10,106 nt of DNA from an uncultured Acetatifactor sp. (GCA_910588225.1 CAJUQT010000077.1:1282-11387); one strand, 5' to 3'; numbered from the stretch's first letter, positions 1 to 7,029 are shown. Numbers and translations are program-made. Notes: generated by a model not told the origin, from the sequence alone.

Positions 1-199
1 CTCCACAGTTGCTTCCTGCCCTGTCCCGGCCTCTGGCTTCGCTTCCCCTTTCTGCTCCGTCTCCTCCCCGGACTTCACAGCCCCTTCCTGCCCTGTCCCG
101 ACCTCTGGCTTCGCTTCCCCTTTCTGCTCCGTCTCCTCCCCGGACTCCACAGTTGCTTCCTGCCCTGTCCCGGCCTCTGGCTTCGCTTCCCCTTTCTGC
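1..199 (-). repeat. 72-base in-frame tandem repeat coding for the antiporter tail
   Basis: About 2.75 copies of a 72-base unit begin at 1, 73 and 145 and stop matching near 199. Each unit encodes 24 residues, starting QKGEAKPE and ending GEETE. The first and third units match wherever both are present. The middle unit has several substitutions (V for A, G for A, K for E), so the pattern is A-B-A. The array probably continues beyond the left edge. The coding strand is almost all purine over this stretch. In-frame period and retained charge pattern suggest the repeats are tolerated or useful as flexible tail, and copy number is likely to vary between strains. Confidence 0.93.
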
Positions 200-1767
200 A
201 CTATCTCTGCCTTCGCTGCCGCTCCCATCTCCTTCTGCGCCGCTATTCTCCACTGTGCGTCCTCGTCTTCCCTCGCTTCTGCTCCTCTTTTTCCTGTCAA
301 AGTCCTCTTTTCTGTCAAATCCTCTTTATCCTCAAGGAGCTTTCTTACTTCCGGATTTTTCTTTTCTTCCGGCTTTTCTTTCTTCTCCGAATATGCCGGA
401 TATTCTTTCTTTTCACAAATCAGGTCAGCCGTATTTTTCCCATTTCCCAGTTCTGCAAAACCTGAAGCTTTCTCCGCTTCTTCAGCCGACGCTTCTTCCT
501 CATTTTCCCCATTTTCCGATTCCAGTACCCCTTCCGCCGCTTCCGTCATCTCTTCCGGCCGCTTCCCAAAGGGAATACTTCCGGACAGTACCAGAGCAGC
601 CTTCGCGCTGACAGGCCCAACCATCTCATAAAGCACGGAAGAGGACAGAATAATCGTCAGCATCATGTTTCCCGTCTCCGGAGGCAGCATTCTCTGTCCC
701 AGAAATGCCAGGCCGATAGCAACTCCGGCCTGTGGAATCAGAGCAAAACCCATATAATTCCGGATCTGTCTGCTGGTTTTCGTAAAAAGGCAGCTCAAAT
801 ATGTACCCATGTATTTGCCCACAATACGGATGACAAAATAGCTTACGCCGATGGCACCTACCGTCTTCAACGCATTCAGGTCCAGATTCATTCCGGAAAC
901 GATAAAGAACACGGACATGACCGGCGGCGTAAAACTGTTAATCTGCCGAAACAGCTTTTTATCCCTTGTCAGGTTGATATAGACAGCGCCGAACACCATG
1001 CAGGACAGCAGAGGTGAGATATCGATGGCCGCACAGATACCGCTTAAGCCCAGCAGCATGGCAATGGCAAGAATCAATCTGTTGTCCTTGCTTCTGGCTG
1101 GAATCAACAGGCGGCTCAGAAAATATCCACAGAAAATTCCCAGCACAATCACCAGCAGATTGTAAGCCACTGGAATCAGAAGATCATGTGCGGAAAAGCC
1201 TCCCGCCGCATTTCCGTTAATTATGGCTGTCACAATGCTGAATGCCAGGAGACAGACCACATCATCCAAAGCTACAATCTGCAGCAGCGTATCCACAAAT
1301 TCACCCTTTGCCTTATACTGATTGATGGTCATCATGGTACTGGCAGGGGCTGTGGCCGTGGCGATAGCTCCAAGTATCAGGGCGAATTCCCAGTTCAGAT
1401 TAAAAATAAATTTCAGACAGAAGGTCACCAGAACCCCGGCGGCCAGTGCCTCGCTGATGGTGATGATAATAATTCTCCTCCCCGTCCGCATAAGCACTTC
1501 TTTTTTGAAGAATTTACCCACGCCGAAGGCGATAAAAGACAACGCCAGATCACTGACAAAGCTCATCCCGTCAATCACAGGCGCCGGAATAAAATTAAAA
1601 CAGCAGGGACCAATGAGTATACCCGCCAGAATGTAACCGCTCACCTTTGGCATGTTCAAAGTATTAGTCATCCTTGTCAGAATAAATCCCGAAAACAAAA
1701 TAATAGAGAGAGACAGCAATATTTCTGTCTCTCCATTCAACTGCGATAAAAATTCAACTACATTCAT
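1..1767 (-). CDS. CPA2-type Na+(K+)/H+ antiporter with long charged C-terminal tail, 3' end cut by window
   Basis: This frame is open for 589 codons from the ATG at 1767 to the left edge with no stop, so the end of the protein is missing. Residues 1 to about 398 form a hydrophobic membrane core of a monovalent cation:proton antiporter (KefB/NapA-like, CPA2). Supporting marks are the helix-breaking stretch ATATAPAST (about 136-143), the paired acidic residues in VALDDVV (D168, D169) that carry the ion in this family, and a late IPQAGVAIGLAF segment (about 344-355). From about residue 400 the character changes to a Glu/Lys/Ala-rich hydrophilic tail of at least 190 residues, presumably cytoplasmic, which ends in 24-residue repeats. 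Most CPA2 tails are shorter or carry RCK/TrkA domains, and none is recognisable here. The start is chosen because GGGAGAGG lies just upstream and the ATG four bases downstream hits a stop at once. The transported ion cannot be read from sequence. The gene follows a repeat-bearing leader. Confidence 0.88.
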   Translation of the reverse strand, partial: MNVVEFLSQLNGETEILLSLSIILFSGFILTRMTNTLNMPKVSGYILAGILIGPCCFNFIPAPVIDGMSFVSDLALSFIAFGVGKFFKKEVLMRTGRRIIIITISEALAAGVLVTFCLKFIFNLNWEFALILGAIATATAPASTMMTINQYKAKGEFVDTLLQIVALDDVVCLLAFSIVTAIINGNAAGGFSAHDLLIPVAYNLLVIVLGIFCGYFLSRLLIPARSKDNRLILAIAMLLGLSGICAAIDISPLLSCMVFGAVYINLTRDKKLFRQINSFTPPVMSVFFIVSGMNLDLNALKTVGAIGVSYFVIRIVGKYMGTYLSCLFTKTSRQIRNYMGFALIPQAGVAIGLAFLGQRMLPPETGNMMLTIILSSSVLYEMVGPVSAKAALVLSGSIPFGKRPEEMTEAAEGVLESENGENEEEASAEEAEKASGFAELGNGKNTADLICEKKEYPAYSEKKEKPEEKKNPEVRKLLEDKEDLTEKRTLTGKRGAEAREDEDAQWRIAAQKEMGAAAKAEIVQKGEAKPEAGTGQEATVESGEETEQKGEAKPEVGTGQEGAVKSGEETEQKGEAKPEAGTGQEATVE

Positions 1768-1810
1768 TTATGCCTCTCCCATATTGATTCAATTGATGAT
1801 TTAATATACT

Positions 1811-1857
1811 ATGTGCGCAGAAAATCAAGCGGCTCCGAAGGAAGCCAGCCCGCACAT
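1811..1857 (-). other. Two-part hairpin in the antiporter leader
   Basis: The outer arms ATGTGCG (1811-1817) and CGCACAT (1851-1857) are perfectly complementary. Inside them, GGCTCC (1831-1836) pairs with GG plus AGCC (1840-1846, one bulged A) around a GAA loop. The structure would sit 44 bases ahead of the antiporter start codon in the transcript. No T-run follows on the minus strand, so it is not a standard terminator. It could protect the message or affect translation, but this is inference. Confidence 0.55.
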
Positions 1858-1900
1858 GGTATGGATGACCATTCGGCCGTTTTCTGCCACGAATAAGGAC

Positions 1901-1906
1901 ATTATA
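1901..1906 (-). promoter_or_regulatory. Candidate -10 box for the antiporter within the repeat copy
   Basis: A perfect TATAAT lies on the minus strand, 134 bases upstream of the antiporter start. No good -35 hexamer is present 16 to 18 bases upstream (best is GGAAAT-like), and there is no TG extension. The same hexamer occurs at the matching place in the other repeat copies, which makes it more interesting than chance alone. The antiporter could equally be read through from upstream. Confidence 0.35.
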
Positions 1907-2025
1907 CCTTGATATGCCGGAAAATTTCCAGCTGTTTTTGCAAAATTTCCGAATTGAGACTATGTGAATTTTTACCTGAGGCTGATTTTCTGCTGTACAC
2001 TGCCTGTCCGCCTTTTCTAATGCCC

Positions 2026-2127
2026 TTACTCCTCCACGTAATCTCTGTAGTCTGCTTCACTGGCAAAGAGGATATACCTGCCTTCCACCAGTCCCATGTA
2101 TCCATCCGACGTATGATACCCTTTCAT
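2026..2127 (-). CDS. 33-residue small protein downstream of mfd, function unknown
   Basis: A short frame of 33 codons plus TAA begins with ATG at 2127. It is preceded by a full AGGAGG (2137-2142) nine bases upstream, one of the best ribosome binding sites in the window. The protein starts MKGYHTSDGYMGLVEGRY and ends ILFASEADYRDYVEE. It has four to five Tyr, many acidic residues, no signal peptide, no membrane segment and no Cys. The pattern (short aromatic strand, Gly turns, strand, acidic helix) looks like a compact folded microprotein rather than random translation. I recall similar short hypothetical proteins in Clostridia but cannot confirm a named family. It lies 81 bases after mfd on the same strand and may be cotranscribed with it or have its own promoter near the palindrome at 2161-2177. 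A 67-codon frame overlaps it in another phase but lacks a ribosome binding site. Confidence 0.75.
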   Translation of the reverse strand: MKGYHTSDGYMGLVEGRYILFASEADYRDYVEE

Positions 2128-2136
2128 TCTGCATTC

Positions 2137-2142
2137 CCTCCT
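2137..2142 (-). promoter_or_regulatory. Strong ribosome binding site of the 33-residue small gene
   Basis: The minus strand reads AGGAGG followed by nine bases and ATG at 2127. This is a perfect Shine-Dalgarno match at good spacing and is the main reason to accept so short a gene. A second ATG at 2134 lies only two bases from the site and is in another frame that stops after 25 codons. Confidence 0.75.
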
Positions 2143-2160
2143 GTTCAAAATCAGACTTTG

Positions 2161-2177
2161 TTCTGTTCTGAACAGAA
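2161..2177. promoter_or_regulatory. 8-base-arm palindrome upstream of the small gene, possible operator
   Basis: TTCTGTTC, one central base, then GAACAGAA make a perfect inverted repeat of 17 bases. It lies between the mfd stop and the small gene, 34 bases upstream of the start codon. A hairpin with a single-base loop cannot form well in RNA, so a dimeric DNA-binding protein site is the more natural reading. On the minus strand TGCTATCTT just upstream could be a weak extended -10, which would put the palindrome over the start of transcription. The regulator is unknown. Confidence 0.4.
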
Positions 2178-2181
2178 GATA

Positions 2182-2207
2182 GCATTTTTTGAGGTCTATA
2201 AAAATGC
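2182..2207 (-). other. AT-rich hairpin just after the mfd stop codon
   Basis: GCATTTTT (2182-2189) and AAAAATGC (2200-2207) are perfectly complementary around a 10-base loop. The stem starts one base past the mfd stop. It resembles a weak intrinsic terminator but is AT-rich, and the following minus-strand sequence has no T-run, so strong termination is unlikely. It may define the 3' end of the mfd message or only reduce read-through. Confidence 0.4.
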
Positions 2208-2208
2208 C

Positions 2209-5200
2209 TTAAAGTACTTCTTCCACCCGGAGAATCTTCATTTCCTCCAAAAAAGCTTCCGTTTTGCCCAGAAGAAGCTCGGCGTCCTTCTCAATCAGAC
2301 CTGTCTTCTTATATTTCAGGGTAAAAAAGGGCTTCCCATATCCTGTAAAAGCAAGATCTGGCCCGTATTTTCTCAGCAAATCAGGAACCTTCGCCGGCTC
2401 TAAATCCGCATCCGGCCGAAACGTCACCGCAATTTTCTCGTTCTTTCCCTTAATATCCGTTATATACAGCTCATGCGCCGCCACCCGAATCAAGGCAATT
2501 CGCAGCAGATTGTCCACAGACTTCGGAATTTCTCCGAAGCGATCCAGCAGCTCGTCTTTCATGTCATCCCGCTCCTTTGTATTCTCAATCCCTGCAATTC
2601 TTTTATAAATATCCAGCTTCTGCACTTCATTTACAATATAGGCGGGTGGAATAAAGGCATCCACATCCAGATCGATCATGGTGGGAAAATCCTCCGAAGC
2701 TTTGCCGCCCTTCAACATATGAACCGCTTCTCCCAGCATCTTGCAGTACAGATCATATCCAACCGCCTCCATATGCCCGTGCTGACGCATTCCCAGCAGA
2801 TTTCCTGCTCCCCTGATCTCCAGGTCCCGCATGGCAATCTTGAACCCGCTGCCCAGATCTGTGAATTCCCGAATGGCCGAAAGCCTTTTCTCCGCCACTT
2901 CCTTCAGCATCTTGTCCCTTCTGTACATCAGAAATGCATAGGCCGTCCGATTGGAACGTCCCACCCGGCCTCTGAGCTGATAAAGCTGCGAGAGTCCCAG
3001 ATTATCGGAATCATGAATAATCATGGTGTTCACATTGGGAATGTCCAGACCTGTCTCTATAATGGTTGTGGACACCAGCACATCGATTTCCCCGTTGATA
3101 AAATTGAACATAATTTTTTCCAGCTCATGCTCCTTCATCTGACCGTGGGCATAGGACACAGCCGCCTCCGGCATCAGCGCTGCAATCTGTGCCGTCACAT
3201 CCGCAATATTGTTCACACGATTGTATACATAATACACCTGCCCGCCTCTGGCCAGCTCTCTGGAGATGGCCTCCCGCACCAGCTCGTCATTATATTCACA
3301 CACAAACGTCTGAATGGGCTGCCTGTCTCCCGGGGGTTCCTCCAGAATGCTCATATCTCGAATCCCAATGAGGCTCATGTGAAGGGTCCGTGGAATAGGT
3401 GTGGCCGTCAGCGTCAGCACATCCACATTTTCTTTCAGCTTCTTAATCTTCTCCTTATGCGTCACACCGAACCGCTGCTCCTCATCAATAATCAGCAGTC
3501 CCAGGTCCTTAAACTGTACATCCGCCGACAGAACCCTGTGGGTGCCGATAACGATATCCACCTGGCCCTTTAGCAAATCCGTCACTGTCTTTTTCATCTC
3601 TCCGGGTGTGCGGAACCGACTCATCAAATCCACCCGAATAGGGTAATCCTTCATGCGCTGGACAAAAGTGGTATAATGCTGCTGGGCCAAAATGGTGGTA
3701 GGCACCAGGTACACCACCTGCTTGCCCTCCTGCACGGCTTTGAAGGCAGCCCGGATAGCAATCTCCGTCTTGCCATACCCAACATCGCCGCAGATCAGGC
3801 GGTCCATAATCTTCGTGCTCTCCATATCCGCTTTCGTATCCGCAATGGCAGTAATTTGATCCTCCGTCTCCTCAAAGGGAAACATTTCCTCAAATTCCCG
3901 CTGCCATACCGTATCCTTTTCAAACGGATATCCTTCACTCTGCTGGCGCAGGGCGTAAAGCTCTACCAGATCGTGAGCCACTTCGTTGACGGCACTGCGG
4001 ACCTTCGATTTGGTTCGTTCCCATTCTTTCGAACCCAGTTTGTTCAGCTTCGGCTTCCTGGCGTCTGCGGAAGCGTATTTCTGGATAACATCCAGCCCGG
4101 TAGCCAGCACATACAGATTTCCCCCATCTCGGTACTCAATCTTGATGTAGTCTTTGACCACACCCTCCATCTCCACCTTTTCAATCCCCTGATAGATTCC
4201 CAGACCGTGGCTTTCATGCACCACATAATCCCCCACCTTCAGCTCATTGAAATCCTTGATTTTCTGACCCTGATAGAGCTTTTGGGCCTTTTTCTTCTTT
4301 TTCTCCGCACCGAAAATGTCTGTCTCCGACAACACCACGAACTTCAGCATGGGATACTCGAAGCCCTTATTCACATGACCGTAACAGGTGACCACCTCCC
4401 CCGGCAGTACTTCCCGCAACGGATCTTCCGTATACACTGCGGAAATCTCCTGGTCCCGCAAATCCTCCGCCAGGCGCTTTGCCCTGGTCCTGGAGCCGGA
4501 CAGCAGGAGAACCCTGTACCCGTTCTTTTTAAACAGCTTCAAATCCTTCACCAATGCCTCGAAGCTGTTGTTATATGAAGCCACATTTCTTGCTGATATA
4601 TCCGTTTTCACGTGGGCCCTGAAATACCCTCTTGTCTCCATGGTGGACAGAGTAATCACGCAGCCTGTGAGCAATGCCGCGGCCACTTGCTCCCCGCTGT
4701 ACAGAAGATCCATCTGCCCCGGCAGAACATATCCTTTTTCCGCACGCTGGGTTATGCTCTCCCGAAATTCCAGCTCCACGGCTTCCGCCTGTTCTTTCAC
4801 CCGCCCTGGCTCCTCCACAAAAAACAAAAGCCCACTGTTTCCTGTCCTACCGCCGCTCTCTCCCGGTGTCAGGCGCACTAACAGCTCTGGCAGCGTCACT
4901 GTATCTTCATAAAAATAGCGGATATATCCTTCCAGATTTACCTTACTTTTAAATTCCAGCAGTTCTTCCTTCAGCTCCTTCACCTGCACCGCAATCCGAT
5001 GAGCCTCTTCCGTTCGAAAGGAATCCCGGAACAGCTTCTCCTGCTTTTTCCCATCTTCTTCCAGTTTTATCAATCCCCTCTGAATTCTCTCCTCCTCCAG
5101 CACAAACTCCGTGGCCGGGAAAAGGGAAATTCCCTCCAGATTCTCAATGGAACGCTGACTTAAGATATCAAAGCTGCGGATAGACTCCACCTCATCCCCC

Positions 5201-5793
5201 CAGAGCTCGATGCGATAAGGATTCTCCTCCGTCAAATCGAAAACATCCACAATACCGCCCCGGACAGAGAACTGTCCCGGACTTTCCACCTGATAAGTTT
5301 TCTCATAACCCATGTCTACCAGACGCTTACACAGCATTTCTTCGTCCAGTATTCCTCCCTTTTCCACATTGATAACATCCTTCTCCCTGTCCCACACAGC
5401 CTGGGGTGTCATCAGTGCGGCATAAGTGGTCACAATGGTCACAGGCTTCCGCTCTATCAGTCTGCGCAGCACCTTCACCCGCTCTCTGACCAGTTGATTC
5501 CCGTGAATATCCGCCTGGAAAAAAATCAGATCCTTTGCCGGATACAACATGACATTTCTGTCATAAAACTTATATTCCTCGTAAAGCTCCTTCGCTTTTA
5601 AATCACTGTAAGTAACGATAACCTTTATCCAAAAGCCATCGCTCAGTCCGTAAATCATATGCAGTTTCTGGGAATCCACACAGCCGGTCAACGCAGCGGC
5701 TGCATACTCTCCCTGTTCTGTCCCTTTTCTGATAGTCTCCCTGATATTGCCGAATTCCGCCAACTCCTGCAGCGGCGCCAATAGTGCCTGCAT
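2209..5793 (-). CDS. mfd: Transcription-repair coupling factor Mfd
   Basis: Mfd is a double-stranded-DNA translocase that removes RNA polymerase stalled at lesions and recruits UvrA to the transcribed strand. The protein has 1194 residues, within the usual range. In order there are a UvrB-like, ATPase-degenerate N-terminus (about 30-350), a linker domain (about 400-490), the RNA polymerase-interacting CarD-like domain starting at LKVGDYVVHESHGLGIYQG (about 518-573), and a two-lobe SF2 motor. The motor shows Walker A GDVGYGKT (669-676), DEEQ (770-773), TATP (796-799) and QLRGRVGR (939-946). The family segment DLGSGFKIAMRDLEIRGAGN follows (979-998), then a C-terminal regulatory domain. GAGGAGG stands six bases before the ATG. 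The gene is 41 bases after pth, as in the Bacillus spoVC-mfd cluster (there with fin between), so the two are probably cotranscribed. No frameshift or missing motor residue was seen. Confidence 0.98.
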   Translation of the reverse strand: MQALLAPLQELAEFGNIRETIRKGTEQGEYAAAALTGCVDSQKLHMIYGLSDGFWIKVIVTYSDLKAKELYEEYKFYDRNVMLYPAKDLIFFQADIHGNQLVRERVKVLRRLIERKPVTIVTTYAALMTPQAVWDREKDVINVEKGGILDEEMLCKRLVDMGYEKTYQVESPGQFSVRGGIVDVFDLTEENPYRIELWGDEVESIRSFDILSQRSIENLEGISLFPATEFVLEEERIQRGLIKLEEDGKKQEKLFRDSFRTEEAHRIAVQVKELKEELLEFKSKVNLEGYIRYFYEDTVTLPELLVRLTPGESGGRTGNSGLLFFVEEPGRVKEQAEAVELEFRESITQRAEKGYVLPGQMDLLYSGEQVAAALLTGCVITLSTMETRGYFRAHVKTDISARNVASYNNSFEALVKDLKLFKKNGYRVLLLSGSRTRAKRLAEDLRDQEISAVYTEDPLREVLPGEVVTCYGHVNKGFEYPMLKFVVLSETDIFGAEKKKKKAQKLYQGQKIKDFNELKVGDYVVHESHGLGIYQGIEKVEMEGVVKDYIKIEYRDGGNLYVLATGLDVIQKYASADARKPKLNKLGSKEWERTKSKVRSAVNEVAHDLVELYALRQQSEGYPFEKDTVWQREFEEMFPFEETEDQITAIADTKADMESTKIMDRLICGDVGYGKTEIAIRAAFKAVQEGKQVVYLVPTTILAQQHYTTFVQRMKDYPIRVDLMSRFRTPGEMKKTVTDLLKGQVDIVIGTHRVLSADVQFKDLGLLIIDEEQRFGVTHKEKIKKLKENVDVLTLTATPIPRTLHMSLIGIRDMSILEEPPGDRQPIQTFVCEYNDELVREAISRELARGGQVYYVYNRVNNIADVTAQIAALMPEAAVSYAHGQMKEHELEKIMFNFINGEIDVLVSTTIIETGLDIPNVNTMIIHDSDNLGLSQLYQLRGRVGRSNRTAYAFLMYRRDKMLKEVAEKRLSAIREFTDLGSGFKIAMRDLEIRGAGNLLGMRQHGHMEAVGYDLYCKMLGEAVHMLKGGKASEDFPTMIDLDVDAFIPPAYIVNEVQKLDIYKRIAGIENTKERDDMKDELLDRFGEIPKSVDNLLRIALIRVAAHELYITDIKGKNEKIAVTFRPDADLEPAKVPDLLRKYGPDLAFTGYGKPFFTLKYKKTGLIEKDAELLLGKTEAFLEEMKILRVEEVL

Positions 5794-5834
5794 GTTCTGC
5801 CTCCTCGCATGAATAAAGAACTGCCGTACAATTC

Positions 5835-6503
5835 CTAAGCCTGATTTTCTTTCACAGATTCAGCTGCTCTCTCCCGAAAGCTGCTGCTTTTATCTGTTGC
5901 CGATTCCGGCAGCTTTTTTACCTTCCTCTCTTCCTTTTTCCCGCCGTTAAAGCTGTTCATAGCGGCATCCGGCCCCTCCGAGATAACCATACGGACTGCA
6001 TCCGCCGCACGGTCTGCCGCTTCCTCCACCGCCTCTGCATCCTTCTGCGAAAATCTGCCCAGCACATAGTCCGCCAGGTCCCAGCCCTTCGGTTTCTCTC
6101 CAACCCCCATCTTCACCCGAATAAAACTGTCATGTCCCAGATGTGCAATGATATTCTTCAGCCCGTTATGCCCTCCTGCACTTCCCTTTTTGCGAATCCG
6201 TATCTGTCCCGGTTCCAGGCTGATATCATCGGAAACCACAATCAGTTCTGCGGTCTCGTCCACCTTGTAATAATCAATCATCTGCCTGACGCTCTCCCCG
6301 CTGAGATTCATATATGTCAGGGGTTTGGCCAGGATACACTTCTGTCCCGAGATAATCCCTTTACCGATGACAGCTTTATGCTTCTTCTCCAGAATGGCAA
6401 TGTTCTCTTTTTCCGCCAGTCTGTCCAGCACACCGAATCCCACATTATGCCGGGTGCCGGCATATTCCCTGCCGGGATTCCCAAGTCCCACTATGATATA
6501 CAT
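5835..6503 (-). CDS. pth: Peptidyl-tRNA hydrolase with extra charged C-terminal tail
   Basis: This enzyme cleaves the ester bond of peptidyl-tRNAs that drop off ribosomes and so recycles tRNA. It starts MYIIVGLGNPGREYAGTRHN, with the substrate and catalytic residues in place: N9, H19 (the general base), N66 in TYMNLSGE, D92 in SDD and N113 in GGHNGLKN. The protein has 222 residues. The family is usually about 185-195, and the surplus is a tail from about residue 188 rich in Lys, Glu and Ser with no predicted fold. AAGGGAG seven bases before the ATG supports the start. A consensus promoter lies about 75-105 bases upstream and a terminator separates it from spoVG, so pth opens its own unit with mfd next. 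Confidence 0.97.
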   Translation of the reverse strand: MYIIVGLGNPGREYAGTRHNVGFGVLDRLAEKENIAILEKKHKAVIGKGIISGQKCILAKPLTYMNLSGESVRQMIDYYKVDETAELIVVSDDISLEPGQIRIRKKGSAGGHNGLKNIIAHLGHDSFIRVKMGVGEKPKGWDLADYVLGRFSQKDAEAVEEAADRAADAVRMVISEGPDAAMNSFNGGKKEERKVKKLPESATDKSSSFRERAAESVKENQA

Positions 6504-6553
6504 TTTATAACTCCCTTACGTTTCCTGTTCCTGTATTCAGATCCTGTCATCTG

Positions 6554-6584
6554 ATTTCTATTATCCAAATTCTATTTCTATTAT
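6554..6584. repeat. 20-base-spaced direct repeat overlapping the pth -10 region
   Basis: The 11-mer ATTTCTATTAT occurs at 6554-6564 and again at 6574-6584 on the plus strand. Read on the minus strand as ATAATAGAAAT, the upstream copy covers most of the -10 box and the other lies in the early transcribed region. A 20-base period is close to two helical turns, which places both copies on one face of the DNA. This fits a regulator site, but low-complexity sequence near a promoter could give it by chance. Confidence 0.5.
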
Positions 6585-6609
6585 AGGCGTTCCCCTCATT
6601 TATCGTCAA
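6580..6609 (-). promoter_or_regulatory. Sigma-A promoter for pth-mfd
   Basis: On the minus strand TTGACG (6604-6609) is followed by an 18-base spacer and TATAAT (6580-6585). This matches the housekeeping consensus in 11 of 12 positions. The expected start of transcription is near 6573, giving a leader of about 70 bases before pth. It lies just after the spoVG terminator, which supports a separate pth-mfd transcription unit. Confidence 0.85.
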
Positions 6610-6648
6610 GGTGATTTCCTTCTATAAAAACAGAATACAATTTTCCGC

Positions 6649-6680
6649 AAAAAAGCCATGGCTTTTCGCCATGGCTTTTG
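6649..6680 (-). terminator. Intrinsic terminator after spoVG
   Basis: The self-complementary octamer GCCATGGC occurs at 6655-6662 and 6668-6675 around a 5-base loop, flanked by A and T runs that lengthen the stem. On the minus strand the stem runs into TTTTTT, ideal for ending glgC-glgD-spoVG transcription. The other strand also ends in TTTT, so it could act weakly in both directions, though no plus-strand gene is present. The stem begins about 37 bases past the spoVG stop. Confidence 0.92.
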
Positions 6681-6716
6681 GGGGATTCTGATGTCAATTC
6701 CAATGCTGTCACGTCC

Positions 6717-6989
6717 CTATTCCCCGTCCGGCTCCAACAGAGCCTTCTCGTAGCTCTCCAGAATCACTTTCTGGATTGCGTCTCTGGTAGAGGAATTGAT
6801 GGGGTGGGCAATATCCTTATATTCCCCATCAGCCGTCCTCTTGCTGGGCATTGCGATGAATAAGCCCTTGTCTCCTTCGATTACCTTAATGTCATGCACT
6901 ACAAATTCCTCGTCCAAGGTAATGGACACAACTGCTTTCATCCTGCCATCCTTCGCAATTTTGCGCACGCGAACGTCTGTAACCTGCAT
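6717..6989 (-). CDS. spoVG: SpoVG family regulator
   Basis: SpoVG is a small site-specific nucleic-acid-binding protein. In Bacillus it acts in septation and spore formation, and in other Firmicutes it affects capsule, cell wall and virulence gene expression. The 90-residue product starts MQVTDVRVRKIAKDGRMKAV and contains the family core EEFVVHDIKVIEGDKGLFIA, then MPSKRT and DIAHPINSSTRDAIQ, very close to the B. subtilis protein. The acidic tail is shorter than in Bacillus (90 against 97 residues). The start is set by homology and by AAGGGGG a short way upstream; a longer in-frame start at 7085 would lie inside glgD and lacks support. It follows glgD by 40 bases with no promoter or terminator visible between, so it is probably the last gene of the glgCD unit and ends at a strong hairpin. 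Confidence 0.96.
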   Translation of the reverse strand: MQVTDVRVRKIAKDGRMKAVVSITLDEEFVVHDIKVIEGDKGLFIAMPSKRTADGEYKDIAHPINSSTRDAIQKVILESYEKALLEPDGE

Positions 6990-7029
6990 CTGCAAAACCC
7001 CCTTAATCAGGAATCCAGGACCACTTTTG

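Larger units (their letters stand above)
1797..1915 (-). repeat. Dispersed intergenic repeat, diverged copy with expanded hairpin loop, in antiporter leader
   Basis: This stretch is a diverged copy of the 68-base units at 9628-9815. Shared parts, read on the plus strand, are ATGTGC ... GCACATG, then GGATGACCATTCGGCCGTTT, then CTG and GAATAAGG, then CATTATA. Where the other copies have a 7-base loop between the ATGTGC/GCACAT arms, this one has about 33 bases with its own inner stem. On the minus strand the copy begins with TATAAT (1901-1906) and lies wholly upstream of the antiporter start, in the same orientation to its gene as the copies upstream of glgC. Whether it is a promoter, an untranslated-leader element or an inert repeat is not known. 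Confidence 0.8.

Noticed and set aside
9..611. Plus-strand 200-codon frame rich in Pro, Ser and Leu
   Set aside because: It is the complement of the antiporter tail. The repeats and the purine-rich coding strand force an open frame on the other side, and no ribosome binding site precedes it.
1902..2105. Minus-strand 67-codon frame overlapping the small gene
   Set aside because: It lacks a ribosome binding site, has no recognisable sequence character and runs into the repeat copy. The 33-codon frame in another phase has a perfect site.
2161..2177. LexA/SOS box reading of the palindrome next to mfd
   Set aside because: The Gram-positive SOS box has GAAC-N4-GTTC. Here the order is GTTC-N-GAAC with one central base, so the match is only superficial.
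2473..3573. Long plus-strand frame of 366 codons inside mfd
   Set aside because: It is antisense to conserved Mfd motor sequence. The product is low in family-like features and has no ribosome binding site.
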